Source: Aquificota bacterium (GTDB lineage Bacteria > Aquificota > Aquificia > Aquificales > Aquificaceae). From it: DNA of 11,693 nt. The position numbers and the translations under genes are program-made. The notes below the pieces were generated by a model, which saw only the letters and a list, made by a program, of their open reading frames with translations, made no database searches and was not told the origin of the DNA. Shown piece after piece: positions 1 to 7,104 of the stretch. The DNA is taken from NCBI GenBank assembly GCA_013153455.1, contig JAADEK010000100.1, positions 1-11,693 of the forward strand, written 5' to 3'. Position 1 is the first letter of the stretch; each line of letters begins with the position of its first letter.

Positions 1-534
1 GGGCTTCCCTATCACCACTTTTACCCCCCTCTTCGGTCTCGGGAAAGCGCTTCCCACCGGAAGAATCTCATCGGTTCCGTGCACGTAGACGGGGAGAACC
101 GGATACCCGCTCCTTATAGCGAGAAACCCGACCCCCGGCTTCGGTCTCCCGAAGCTCCCCCTCTCAACGCGCCTGCCCTCGGGAAAGATACAGACCTTAC
201 AACCGGAACCCAGTATACGGAGACACTCCTCAAGAACCGAAAGGTCTCCCGCGCTCTTCCTCACCGGGAGCGCCCTCAGATTCCTTATGAGCCAACCCAA
301 GGGAGGGCGAAATAGCTCCTCCTTTGCGAGGAAGTAAAGGGGTTCGGGAAACACCGCGTTAAGGACGGGAGGGTCAAGATGACTCCTGTGGTTTGAAGCG
401 ACGATGCAAGGACCCTCCGGTATATTCTCCCTCCCGATTACTTCAACACCGAGCAAACCCGAAAAAAGGGGGCGAATCCCCTTCCATAGGGGAAAGAGAA
501 CCTTTTCTCCCAAAAACCCCGAAGAGCAACTCAT
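1..534 (-). CDS. plsC: PlsC-type 1-acyl-glycerol-3-phosphate acyltransferase (3' end outside window)
   Basis: The 178 visible residues form the N-terminal and catalytic part of a PlsC/LPLAT acyltransferase, which moves an acyl chain onto lysophosphatidate at the inner membrane to make phosphatidate. The catalytic HX4D motif is NHRSHLD at residues 48-54 (His49, Asp54). A phosphate-binding FPEGRR block lies at 117-122, and the late family motif VLPVYVHG at 146-153. Residues 60-90 carry the usual hydrophobic and basic stretch between blocks I and III. Family members usually have about 200-250 residues, so only the C-terminal tail should be missing, beyond base 1. The ATG at 534 follows the stop of the upstream kinase gene by one base (TGAGATG), which suggests translational coupling. 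The family call is firm. Acyl-donor and exact substrate preference cannot be read from the sequence, and another LPLAT subfamily is possible. Confidence 0.9.
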   Translation of the reverse strand, partial: MSCSSGFLGEKVLFPLWKGIRPLFSGLLGVEVIGRENIPEGPCIVASNHRSHLDPPVLNAVFPEPLYFLAKEELFRPPLGWLIRNLRALPVRKSAGDLSVLEECLRILGSGCKVCIFPEGRRVERGSFGRPKPGVGFLAIRSGYPVLPVYVHGTDEILPVGSAFPRPKRGVKVVIGKP

Positions 535-535
535 C

Positions 536-1054
536 TCACGAACCGAGTATACTTAGGAGTTCCTTCTTTATCTCCTCCCGCTCCTTTTCCGTGTTTAGAA
601 CTACGTGCTCAACGTCGCTCGGCTCCTCAAATATCTCCTTTTGCTTTTCGTAAACGCTTATATCCGCGTCGGAGATGTCCTTCCTTTCAGAAAGCCTCTT
701 CCTTATCGTCTCGTCGCTCGCCTTTACGAGTATGAAAAGGGCGTCGGGGAAGTGCTCCTTTGCGAGCTTCCTTTGCCACCTTCTTAAGAAGGTCGCATCA
801 AGGACTACGCTCTTTCCTTCCGAGAGGGCGCGTTTTGCCCTCCTTATGAGCTCTTCGTATACGCGCTTTGTCATCTCTTGGGTGTATATACCCTTCCCGA
901 AGGGTGCTTTTGCGCTTTGGGTGAGGGGTATGCGGGCGAGTTCCTTCCTTATCTCGTCACTCCTTATGTGCTCGTATCCGAGCTCGCGCAAGATGGAGCC
1001 GATAAAGCTCTTCCCGCTTCCGGAAAGACCGAACAGAACCACCACCTTCCTCAC
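536..1054 (-). CDS. P-loop kinase/ATPase of the COG0645 (AAA_33) type
   Basis: A 172-residue soluble protein with a Walker A loop GLSGSGKS at residues 9-16. The segment after it, HIRSDEIRKEL (29-39), is the Asp-containing block seen in COG0645 predicted kinases, and VVLDATFLRR at 83-92 is the matching Walker B-like strand. A basic region RKRLSERKD at 118-126 could be the nucleotide-closing lid. Such proteins resemble gluconate kinases, polynucleotide kinases and zeta toxins, but their physiological substrate is mostly unknown. I see no GAMYR-type block that would make it cytidylate kinase, and no shikimate-binding motif. The start is GTG at 1054, giving a 4-base GTGA overlap with the stop of the HU-like gene. 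Its own ribosome site is poor, so translation is probably coupled to that gene. The fold call is strong and the function is open. Confidence 0.8.
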   Translation of the reverse strand: MRKVVVLFGLSGSGKSFIGSILRELGYEHIRSDEIRKELARIPLTQSAKAPFGKGIYTQEMTKRVYEELIRRAKRALSEGKSVVLDATFLRRWQRKLAKEHFPDALFILVKASDETIRKRLSERKDISDADISVYEKQKEIFEEPSDVEHVVLNTEKEREEIKKELLSILGS

Positions 1055-1332
1055 GACTTTACAAAGAGCCTGCTCGGTTTGAAGAGAACGACCTTCCTTT
1101 CTGGTATCTCTATGAGCTTCATTTCACGGAGGTTCATACCTTTTTTTGGTCTTCTCGTTTTGACCGTAAAGGTTCCGAAACCCGAAATCTTTACCTTCTT
1201 CCCTTCAAGTATGCTCTCCTCAAGTATCTTGAAAATCTCCGAGACTATGTCGTAGAGTTCCCTCTTGCTCACTTTGACGTTTTGTTCAAGGAGGCTCTCG
1301 TGTAGCCTGCGCGTAAGCTCACGTTTTGTCAT
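1051..1332 (-). CDS. HU/IHF-family DNA-bending protein with an altered beta-arm tip
   Basis: A 93-residue histone-like protein. Residues 1-45 form the helical dimerisation body (KRELTRRLHESLLEQN, then KRELYDIVSEIFKILEES). The family signature ISGFGTFTVKTRRP lies at 49-62, and IEIPERKVVLFKPS at 74-87 closes the arm and the last strand. Length and layout match HU and IHF subunits. At the arm tip, where relatives have GRNPxTG with the DNA-intercalating proline, this protein reads GMNLREMK (65-72), so Pro is replaced by Leu68 and the Arg by Met66. It may therefore bend DNA differently or work mainly in a heterodimer. The ATG at 1332 has no Shine-Dalgarno match. An exact TATAAT lies only 8 bases upstream, so the message may be leaderless. 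The rpsA gene precedes it by 32 bases, an order resembling rpsA-ihfB of enterobacteria. HU and IHF-alpha/beta identity cannot be separated by eye. Confidence 0.9.
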   Translation of the reverse strand: MTKRELTRRLHESLLEQNVKVSKRELYDIVSEIFKILEESILEGKKVKISGFGTFTVKTRRPKKGMNLREMKLIEIPERKVVLFKPSRLFVKS

Positions 1333-1340
1333 AGGGGTTT

Positions 1341-1346
1341 ATTATA
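1341..1346 (-). promoter_or_regulatory. Candidate -10 element (TATAAT) for the HU-like gene
   Basis: An exact TATAAT hexamer on the minus strand lies 8 bases before the ATG at 1332. No good TTGACA-like box sits 16-18 bases upstream. Transcription would start at or within a few bases of the ATG, which fits the lack of a ribosome binding site there. It could also be chance AT richness in a short gap. Confidence 0.35.
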
Positions 1347-1350
1347 AAGC

Positions 1351-1366
1351 GAGGGCGAAAGCCCTC
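1351..1366 (-). other. 6-bp hairpin at the rpsA stop codon, possible weak terminator or attenuator
   Basis: On the minus strand the stem GAGGGC, loop TTTC, stem GCCCTC follows directly from the rpsA stop codon, and the TGA overlaps the first arm. The tail is GCTTTATAATAAA rather than a run of T, so a full intrinsic terminator is not supported. On the plus strand the loop is GAAA, a stable tetraloop. It may protect the rpsA message end or modulate read-through into the HU-like gene. Confidence 0.4.
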
Positions 1367-2978
1367 ACTGCATCTTCCACTTTTTCTTGAGTATCTCCCC
1401 GAGCTTGAAACCGCCGGAGGACGAGCTCGTTGAGACGACGACCTCCTCCTTTTCCTCCTCCGAGGGCTTTTCTTCCATCAGCGCGCTTATGCTGAAGGTT
1501 ATCTTACCTTCCTTGGGGTTGAGGTCTATTATCTTAACCTCATACTCTTGGTCTTTCTTGAGGCGTATGTGCTTCGGAACCTCCGAAAAGGGCAGGAGCC
1601 CCTCAACTCCCTCGGGGAGTTCAAGGAAAGCACCGAATGAGGCGAGCTGTTTTACGGGCAGTTTCACAACGTCCCCGACCTTATACCTTTCCTGAACCTT
1701 CTCCCACGGGTTTTCGGTAAGTTGTTTGACTCCGAGCTTTACGAATTTGCCCTCAAGACCGAGAACCGCAAACTCCCGCTCCTCACCTTCCTTCAGAACT
1801 TCCTCAACGCGCTTCGGTCTTGTCCAAGAGAGGTCGCTCCTGTGGACTATACCTTTAACACCCTCACCGAGCTCAACGAAAGCCCTGCTTCCCTCAATCT
1901 TTGAAACCTTTCCGAGAACCTTGCTCCCGGGCGGATGCTTCTCAATAAAGATATCCCAAGGTCTGGGCTGGGCTCTCTTGACAGAAAGGAGGAGTCTCCT
2001 GCGCTTTGGCTCTATACGCAAAATCTTTACCTTAACCGTATCACCCTTCTTGAACTCCGGCTTTCCTTCCCAAGCGAGCTCCTCTTCGGGCACAAAGCCC
2101 TCAACGCCTTCCATAACCTCAACGATGACCCCCTTGGGTGTGGTCGCGACAACCCTTCCCTCAAGGATGTCCCCTTCCTTCCTCTCCTGAACGAACTTCT
2201 CCCACGGGTTGCCCTTCAGCTCCCTTAGAGAGACGATGATAAATCCCTTTTCCTTGTCTATGCGTTTTACCTTAGCCTTTAGCGTCTCACCCACGTCGGT
2301 GTAATTAAAGGGGTTTTTATCCCTTCCCCAAGAGAGTTCTTCTTTGGGGAGAAAAGCCCTCAGGACACCCTCTATTATCATCGTGACGCCCTTGTTTGGG
2401 TCTACCTTGACGACTTTGCCCTCAACGACGTCCCCCGGCTTCAGGGAAGAGAGGAGTTCCTGCTTCCTTTTTTCCCTTTGCTCCTCAAGGTAAGCTTTGT
2501 GTGAGACGATTATGCGCGGGCGCTTTGAGTCAAGCCTGAAGTCAAGTATCTTAAAGGTGAGGACTTGCCCCTCTTTTACCTTTTTCCCCGCTTCCGAAAG
2601 TGGGAGAAAAGCCTTTATACCCTCAAAGTTTACGATAAAGCCACCCCTCGTCTTTTTCTCTATCTGACCCGTGACGTCCCTCTTTTCAAGGAAAGCCTTC
2701 CTGAGGTTCTCAAGCTCCTTTTGCTCCTCAAGGGGTTTTCTTGATAAAACCGGGTTGGGTATGCGCGGTGAGAAACGAACGAGAACCGCCTCTATCTCGT
2801 CCCCTTCCTTTGCGTCGGGAACCTCGTCCCTTGATATGACCGCTTCCGTTTTGTAGCCTATGTCCACGAAAACCGTGTCCCCCGAGACCTTGACGACCTT
2901 CCCCTTGACTATCTGTCCCTTTCGGAACTCCTCGGGAGAGGTCAGGCTTTCCTCAAGGAGCTTTTCAAATTCGTTCAT
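1365..2978 (-). CDS. rpsA: 30S ribosomal protein S1 (six S1 domains)
   Basis: A 537-residue protein that helps the 30S subunit capture and unfold mRNA. Six S1 RNA-binding domains are visible at roughly residues 20-82, 98-161, 180-253, 267-336, 350-418 and 434-499. The repeating pattern is KxGDxxxGxV, then GVxGFxPxxEL, then a (N/R)PW(E/D) linker at 257-259, 339-341 and 423-425. Domains 1 and 2 are the most diverged, as expected for the ribosome-docking half. An acidic stretch and a Ser-rich linker (STSSSSGG, 516-523) lead to a basic end, GEILKKKWKMQ. Six domains is also the E. coli number. The ATG at 2978 is chosen because GGAGGA lies five bases upstream. A TTG at 3023 would add 15 residues but has no such site. 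A candidate extended -10 promoter precedes the gene, so it may have transcription independent of trmD. Confidence 0.97.
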   Translation of the reverse strand: MNEFEKLLEESLTSPEEFRKGQIVKGKVVKVSGDTVFVDIGYKTEAVISRDEVPDAKEGDEIEAVLVRFSPRIPNPVLSRKPLEEQKELENLRKAFLEKRDVTGQIEKKTRGGFIVNFEGIKAFLPLSEAGKKVKEGQVLTFKILDFRLDSKRPRIIVSHKAYLEEQREKRKQELLSSLKPGDVVEGKVVKVDPNKGVTMIIEGVLRAFLPKEELSWGRDKNPFNYTDVGETLKAKVKRIDKEKGFIIVSLRELKGNPWEKFVQERKEGDILEGRVVATTPKGVIVEVMEGVEGFVPEEELAWEGKPEFKKGDTVKVKILRIEPKRRRLLLSVKRAQPRPWDIFIEKHPPGSKVLGKVSKIEGSRAFVELGEGVKGIVHRSDLSWTRPKRVEEVLKEGEEREFAVLGLEGKFVKLGVKQLTENPWEKVQERYKVGDVVKLPVKQLASFGAFLELPEGVEGLLPFSEVPKHIRLKKDQEYEVKIIDLNPKEGKITFSISALMEEKPSEEEKEEVVVSTSSSSGGFKLGEILKKKWKMQ

Positions 2979-2983
2979 TAACT

Positions 2984-2989
2984 TCCTCC
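2984..2989 (-). promoter_or_regulatory. Ribosome binding site of rpsA
   Basis: GGAGGA on the minus strand, five bases before the ATG at 2978. This strong match decides the start against the longer TTG frame at 3023. Confidence 0.8.
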
Positions 2990-3000
2990 AGAAGGTTTTT

Positions 3001-3009
3001 ATTGTAGCA
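3001..3009 (-). promoter_or_regulatory. Candidate extended -10 promoter for rpsA
   Basis: TGCTACAAT on the minus strand matches the TGnTAtAAT extended -10 pattern with one change. It lies in the 57-base gap between trmD and rpsA. No convincing -35 box is seen, which is tolerated for extended -10 promoters. A transcript would carry a leader of roughly 15 bases containing the GGAGGA site. Confidence 0.45.
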
Positions 3010-3035
3010 AAATCCGGAAACAAATAAGTGGAAAT

Positions 3036-3809
3036 CTAAAGAAGGTCTTTGCGTTCCCTCAACCATTCCGTGAACGTCTTTCCGGCTAATATACTATTTA
3101 AAATATCTTTTTCCAGCTCTGTCAAGTTCTCCGGAACCCTATCGGGTCTCTTCTTTAGTGTATTCTCTATCCTGTGCCAAAGCTTCCAAAGCTCAATGAG
3201 CTTGTGGTGTCCTGAGAGGAGTTCCTTGGGGACTTCCATTCCCCTGAACGAGCGGGGGCGGGTGTATACGGGGTATCCGAGCCATTTTCCCGAGAAGCTG
3301 TCCTCTTGCAGGCTCCTCGGCTCACCGAGAACGCCCGGAAGTAAGCGCGCCACACCGTCAAGGATAACGAGCGCAACGAGCTCACCCCCCGAGAGTATAA
3401 AGTCCCCGAGGGATACCTCCTCGTCAACGATACCCTTTACCCTCTCGTCCACCCCTTCATACCGACCGCATATGACGAGAATCTTATCTTTTCTTGATAG
3501 CTCCTCTAAGAACTTCTGGTCTATCCTCCTTCCCCAAGGTTCCGTTATGAGGGTGTAGGGTCTGCCGTAGCGCTCCTTTATCTCCTCGTATGCGCTCAAG
3601 ATGGGCTCCGGCTTAAGAACCATACCCGGGAGACCGCCGAACGGCACGTCGTCAACTTGACCCTTCTTCGCGTATCTCCTCAGGTCAACCGCGTGAAGCT
3701 CAAGCTTTCCCTTCTTTATAGCCTGACGGACTATACCGAACTCCGCGTAACACTCAATTATGCGGGGAAATATTGTAAGGACGAAAAAGCGGAGGGGCTC
3801 AGAACTCAA
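3036..3809 (-). CDS. trmD: tRNA (guanine-N1-)-methyltransferase TrmD
   Basis: The enzyme methylates N1 of G37 next to the anticodon with S-adenosylmethionine, preventing frameshifting. The 257 residues are typical of the family. The SAM-binding trefoil-knot blocks are present: [17 protein letters not shown] at 53-69, [11 protein letters not shown] at 114-124, and [21 protein letters not shown] beginning at 133. The catalytic-region EDSF (169-172, candidate general base Asp170) and YTRP (182-185) follow, with [12 protein letters not shown] at 191-202. In the first loop the usual third Gly of GGG is Leu60. The only usable start is TTG at 3809, because an in-frame TGA lies just three codons upstream. 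This makes the gene overlap the end of rpoD by 11 bases, so translation is probably coupled to it. In many bacteria trmD sits in the rpsP-rimM-trmD-rplS cluster. Here it lies between rpoD and rpsA. Confidence 0.97.
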   Translation of the reverse strand: MSSEPLRFFVLTIFPRIIECYAEFGIVRQAIKKGKLELHAVDLRRYAKKGQVDDVPFGGLPGMVLKPEPILSAYEEIKERYGRPYTLITEPWGRRIDQKFLEELSRKDKILVICGRYEGVDERVKGIVDEEVSLGDFILSGGELVALVILDGVARLLPGVLGEPRSLQEDSFSGKWLGYPVYTRPRSFRGMEVPKELLSGHHKLIELWKLWHRIENTLKKRPDRVPENLTELEKDILNSILAGKTFTEWLRERKDLL

Positions 3810-5511
3810 AGTCCTTCAGATACTTAGCCCTTGATGGGTGGCGGAGTTTCCTGAGGGCTTTGTTCTCTATCTGGCGTATGCGCTCGCGCGTTACGTTGAA
3901 CATCTTACCCACCTGCTCCAGTGTGTATTCCGTTCCGTCAACGAGCCCGTAGCGATACATAAGTATCTCCCTCTCCTTTTCCGAGAGCGTGCTGAGAACC
4001 TTCTCAAGCTGTTCCCTCAGGAGTTTGCGCGTTACCTGTTCCTCGGGGTTGGGTATTGATTTGTCCTCTATGAAGTCCTTCAGGAATGTGTCCTCGTCGT
4101 CGCCTATCGGTGTCTCAAGGGATATGGGCTCTTGGGAGAATTTCATTACCTTGCGAACCTTCTCAACGGGTATGTCAAGGTATTGGGCGACCTCCTCGGG
4201 TGTTGGCTCCCTTCCGTTTTCCTGAAAGAGCTTCTTTGAAGCCTTTATTATCTTGTTTATCGTCTCTATCATGTGAACGGGTATCCTTATGGTTCTCGCT
4301 TGGTCCGCTATCGCGCGGGTGATTGCCTGTCTTATCCACCAAGTTGCGTAAGTTGAGAACTTGTAGCCTTTACGGTAGTCGTATTTATCAACCGCTTTCA
4401 TAAGCCCTATGTTGCCCTCCTGTATGAGGTCCAAGAAGTGAAGCCCCCTGTTTACGTATTTCTTTGCTATTGATACGACGAGTCGGAGGTTTGATTGAAT
4501 CATCACCTGTTTCGCTTGAACGACCTTCTTCCTCCCCTGCTCTATTATCTTCATCACCTTCGGTAGCTCTTCCTCCGGAAAGACACCTATGAGATTCCTT
4601 AACCTCTCTACCTCCCTCTTCAGGGATATATACTCGTTTACGAGGTTTGTGACCTTCTCAAAGGGTATACCTTTTTGGGAGAGTGTCTTTTGAATCTCTT
4701 CATCGCTCAGATAGTTCTCAACGAAGTAATCGGGGTCCGGGTGAAGGGCTTTTAACTTCCTTATGCGGGCGTTTAGGTCTTTTTTCTTCCTCGCGTATTC
4801 CTTGTAAAGCTTTAGTATCTCCTCGGTGACGCGCTCAAACTTCGCGTATTTTATCTTCATCTCCTTGATTATCTTGTTCATACGCGCGTGGGCATAAAGG
4901 TATTTCTTCCTGTTTTCAAGCGTGGGGTTCTTTATGTATTCCTTTCGGACCTCAAGCAGGTCCCTGTAGGCTTTCGCAAGCTCGTATCCCTTTTCTATAA
5001 AGTGGCGCTCAAACTCCCCGAACCTGTCCTCAAAGTCCTCGTCGTTCTCATACTCAACGAGGTCCATAACCTCGTGTATCTTAACCTTCCCGTTGCAGAG
5101 CCTCCCCCAGTCGTCAAGTATCTTCTCAACGAGGAAGGAGGTCCTCATAAGACCCCTTCTCATTATCTTCCTTCCTATCTCTATCTGGCGGGCGTAGTAT
5201 ATCTCCTCCTCGCGCTTCAGGAGGGGAATCTTTCCCATCTCCCTCAGGTATAGCTTCACCGGGTCCCCGTCGCGCGACGCGGAAGAGAGCGTCCCCGAGA
5301 CTACGACCTCCTCCTCTTCGTGCTCCTCCTCCAGCTCCTCCTCCCTCTCAACGACCTGAATGTTCATCCTGTGGAAGATATCCATGAGCTCCTCAAAGAG
5401 CTCCGAAGAGACGAAGTCCTCCTCAAGGGCTTCGTTAATCTCGTCATACGTAAGGTATCCCTTCTCCTTTCCGAGCTCAATCAGTTGCTTCACGCTCTCC
5501 CTTTCCAGCAT
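3799..5511 (-). CDS. rpoD: Housekeeping RNA polymerase sigma factor RpoD (sigma-70 group 1)
   Basis: A 570-residue primary sigma factor that directs RNA polymerase to -10/-35 promoters. Region 1.1-like sequence spans residues 5-53, followed by an acidic linker ([12 protein letters not shown], 57-68) and region 1.2 with [16 protein letters not shown] at 83-98. A charged non-conserved region of about 200 residues (112-330) precedes region 2. [18 protein letters not shown] (340-357) and [16 protein letters not shown] (359-374) are regions 2.1-2.2, and [19 protein letters not shown] (383-401) covers 2.3-2.4. Region 3 runs from about 405 to 490. The region 4.2 helix-turn-helix is [21 protein letters not shown] at 529-549. 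GGAGGT stands five bases before the ATG at 5511. The gene follows dnaG by 25 bases and overlaps trmD by 11. The presence of regions 1.1 and 1.2 separates it from alternative sigmas. Confidence 0.98.
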   Translation of the reverse strand: MLERESVKQLIELGKEKGYLTYDEINEALEEDFVSSELFEELMDIFHRMNIQVVEREEELEEEHEEEEVVVSGTLSSASRDGDPVKLYLREMGKIPLLKREEEIYYARQIEIGRKIMRRGLMRTSFLVEKILDDWGRLCNGKVKIHEVMDLVEYENDEDFEDRFGEFERHFIEKGYELAKAYRDLLEVRKEYIKNPTLENRKKYLYAHARMNKIIKEMKIKYAKFERVTEEILKLYKEYARKKKDLNARIRKLKALHPDPDYFVENYLSDEEIQKTLSQKGIPFEKVTNLVNEYISLKREVERLRNLIGVFPEEELPKVMKIIEQGRKKVVQAKQVMIQSNLRLVVSIAKKYVNRGLHFLDLIQEGNIGLMKAVDKYDYRKGYKFSTYATWWIRQAITRAIADQARTIRIPVHMIETINKIIKASKKLFQENGREPTPEEVAQYLDIPVEKVRKVMKFSQEPISLETPIGDDEDTFLKDFIEDKSIPNPEEQVTRKLLREQLEKVLSTLSEKEREILMYRYGLVDGTEYTLEQVGKMFNVTRERIRQIENKALRKLRHPSRAKYLKDFEF

Positions 5512-5516
5512 TTCGG

Positions 5517-5522
5517 ACCTCC
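5517..5522 (-). promoter_or_regulatory. Ribosome binding site of rpoD
   Basis: GGAGGT on the minus strand, five bases before the ATG at 5511. It is the best Shine-Dalgarno match in the window and contrasts with the weak site of dnaG directly upstream, which would favour more sigma factor than primase from one message. Confidence 0.75.
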
Positions 5523-5536
5523 AAAGAAAAAATTTA

Positions 5537-7054
5537 TTAAATTACTTGTTTTTCCTCAGTTTTCAAGACGTCTTCCTTCCTTTTTCTTCTCCTTCTACCG
5601 GGGTTTTTCATCTTCTCAAGGACGTCCCAAAAGATTTTATCAATCTTCTCAACCTCAAGCGAGAGAACATCCTCGGGAAGCTCATGCTCGTGCCCAAGAA
5701 GCGCACACATCGCGAGCCTTCTCACCTCCTCCCTGAGGGGTATATCTTTAAGCTCAAGGTTAGGCTTTAAAACCAATAGACCTTTTAGGAAAACCCTCTC
5801 CTTAAAGCTGAGTTTTTGCTCATCTTTTTTCCTTTTTTCCTTTGGTTTTTCCCAAACGGTATCAAAGGGAACCTTGTTCTTCGCGCAAAACTCCGAAGCG
5901 AGCGCGAAGCGCTTAACCTCGTCATCAACCAAAGCGAGAAACTCCCTAAACTCCTTGATTCTCTCCCCGAGGTCCTTCCTCTCCCCGTTTATGAGGGAGG
6001 AAAAGAGTTCGGGGGAGGAGCTGATGAGCTTCTTTAGCTCCTTTGCCCCGTTTTCCCGAACGAACTCGTCCGGGTCGTAGCCTTCGGGGAGTTTTACCAC
6101 GTGAACGTCTAAGCCCGCCCTCACGAGCAGGCGCGAAGCCTCCTTTGCGGAGCGTGCGCCCGCGGGGTCTCCGTCAAAGAGGACGTAGACCTTCTTTGTG
6201 AAACGGGAGAGGAGTTGAGCCTGCTCTTCCGTCAGCGCGGTTCCCAACGGAGCGACGACGTTCCTTATGCCCTCGGAAAAGAGGCGAAGGACGTCAAAGT
6301 ATCCCTCAACGAGTATGGCAAAACCCTCGTCCTTTATGTAGTCTCTTGCCTCGTAAAGCCCGAAGAGGTTTTTCCTCTTTTTGAATACGTCGCTCTCGGG
6401 GGAGTTTATGTATTTGGGTGAGGAGTCCCCGTCGTCGGTTTTCCTCCCGCCGAAGCCTATCACCCTTCCCGATGGGTCCCTTATGGGTATCACCACCCTC
6501 CTTGAGAATATGTCCTTATAATTTTTTTCGGAAATCTTTACGAGGTTCTTTGTCCTCAGGTAATCCTCAAGGAGTCCTTCCCTTTCAAGGAACTCCGCAA
6601 GCTTGCCCCCGGGGGGTGCGAAACCGACGCAGAACTTCCTGAGGGTTCTCGTGTCTATGCCCCTCCGCTTTAAGTATTCACCCGCGGATTGGTTCCCCAG
6701 AAGGCTTTCCCTGTAAAAGTCGCTCGCCCTGTCAAGCGCGAGGAGTGTCCGCTGGTTTTTTGTGATTGATGAGATGTTCAAGGGCTTTCCGAGCTTTTTT
6801 GACAGCTCAAGCGCAGCCTCAAGGTATGAGGTATTCTCGTAAAGAGCTACGAACTTTATCGCGTCCCCACCGACACCGCAACCGAAGCATTTGAAAATCT
6901 GGCGGGAGGGGGAAACGTAGAAGGAGGGCGTCTTGTCGGGATGAAAGGGGCAGTTTGTGCGGTAGTTAGACCCCACCCTCTCTAAGGGGAGATACTCGGA
7001 AATCACGTCTACGATGTCAAGCTCCCGCCGAAGCTCTTCTATGTCGGAGGACAT
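5537..7054 (-). CDS. dnaG: DNA primase DnaG
   Basis: DnaG makes the RNA primers for replication. The N-terminal zinc-binding domain has a CHC2 set, CPFH and CFGC (Cys35, His38, Cys56, Cys59). The RNA polymerase core follows, with [10 protein letters not shown] at 212-221 and [13 protein letters not shown] at 181-193. The TOPRIM metal site is LVEGYFD (Glu250) and LFDGDPAG (Asp294, Asp296). The C-terminal helicase-interaction part (about 400-505) is short and basic, with RRRRKRK at 487-493. At 505 residues it is smaller than E. coli primase (581) and of the size expected for thermophiles. The ATG at 7054 has only a weak GAG three bases upstream, and a good -35 box with a candidate -10 lies immediately before it. 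The rpoD gene follows by 25 bases, while rpsU, the usual first gene of that operon in enterobacteria, is absent here. Confidence 0.97.
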   Translation of the reverse strand: MSSDIEELRRELDIVDVISEYLPLERVGSNYRTNCPFHPDKTPSFYVSPSRQIFKCFGCGVGGDAIKFVALYENTSYLEAALELSKKLGKPLNISSITKNQRTLLALDRASDFYRESLLGNQSAGEYLKRRGIDTRTLRKFCVGFAPPGGKLAEFLEREGLLEDYLRTKNLVKISEKNYKDIFSRRVVIPIRDPSGRVIGFGGRKTDDGDSSPKYINSPESDVFKKRKNLFGLYEARDYIKDEGFAILVEGYFDVLRLFSEGIRNVVAPLGTALTEEQAQLLSRFTKKVYVLFDGDPAGARSAKEASRLLVRAGLDVHVVKLPEGYDPDEFVRENGAKELKKLISSSPELFSSLINGERKDLGERIKEFREFLALVDDEVKRFALASEFCAKNKVPFDTVWEKPKEKRKKDEQKLSFKERVFLKGLLVLKPNLELKDIPLREEVRRLAMCALLGHEHELPEDVLSLEVEKIDKIFWDVLEKMKNPGRRRRKRKEDVLKTEEKQVI

Positions 7055-7064
7055 TACTCAAAAA

Positions 7065-7092
7065 AATTTATTATCTCACTGATTTATGTCAA
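7065..7092 (-). promoter_or_regulatory. Candidate sigma-70 promoter for the dnaG-rpoD cluster
   Basis: On the minus strand an exact TTGACA (7087-7092), a 16-base spacer and TAAATT (7065-7070, four of six matches to TATAAT) lie in the 50-base gap between the 391-residue gene and dnaG. The -10 box ends 10 bases before the ATG at 7054, giving a leader of only a few bases. An overlapping TAATAA with a 13-base spacer fits less well. Confidence 0.55.
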
Positions 7093-7104
7093 GGAAAGGA
7101 AGGG

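Noticed and set aside
257..339. Repeated NPWEK/RPWDIF motifs in the S1 protein considered as a DNA repeat (residue positions given)
   Set aside because: They are the normal inter-domain linkers of S1 repeats at protein level, not a nucleotide repeat array.
536..1054. Cytidylate or shikimate kinase identity for the P-loop protein
   Set aside because: The TGAMYR block of Cmk and the shikimate-binding residues of AroK are missing, while the SDEIRKEL and LDATFLRR blocks fit COG0645.
2979..3023. Longer S1 protein starting at TTG 3023
   Set aside because: The ATG at 2978 has GGAGGA five bases upstream and matches the normal S1 N-terminus; the extra 15 residues are not S1-like and cover the candidate promoter.
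4888..5253. Plus-strand open frames opposite rpoD and S1
   Set aside because: They are shadows of the strongly biased minus-strand genes and carry no recognisable domain.
5518..5539. Intrinsic terminator between dnaG and rpoD
   Set aside because: The T-run is present but the only inverted repeat is AT-only and too weak, and it would cut the sigma factor from its operon.
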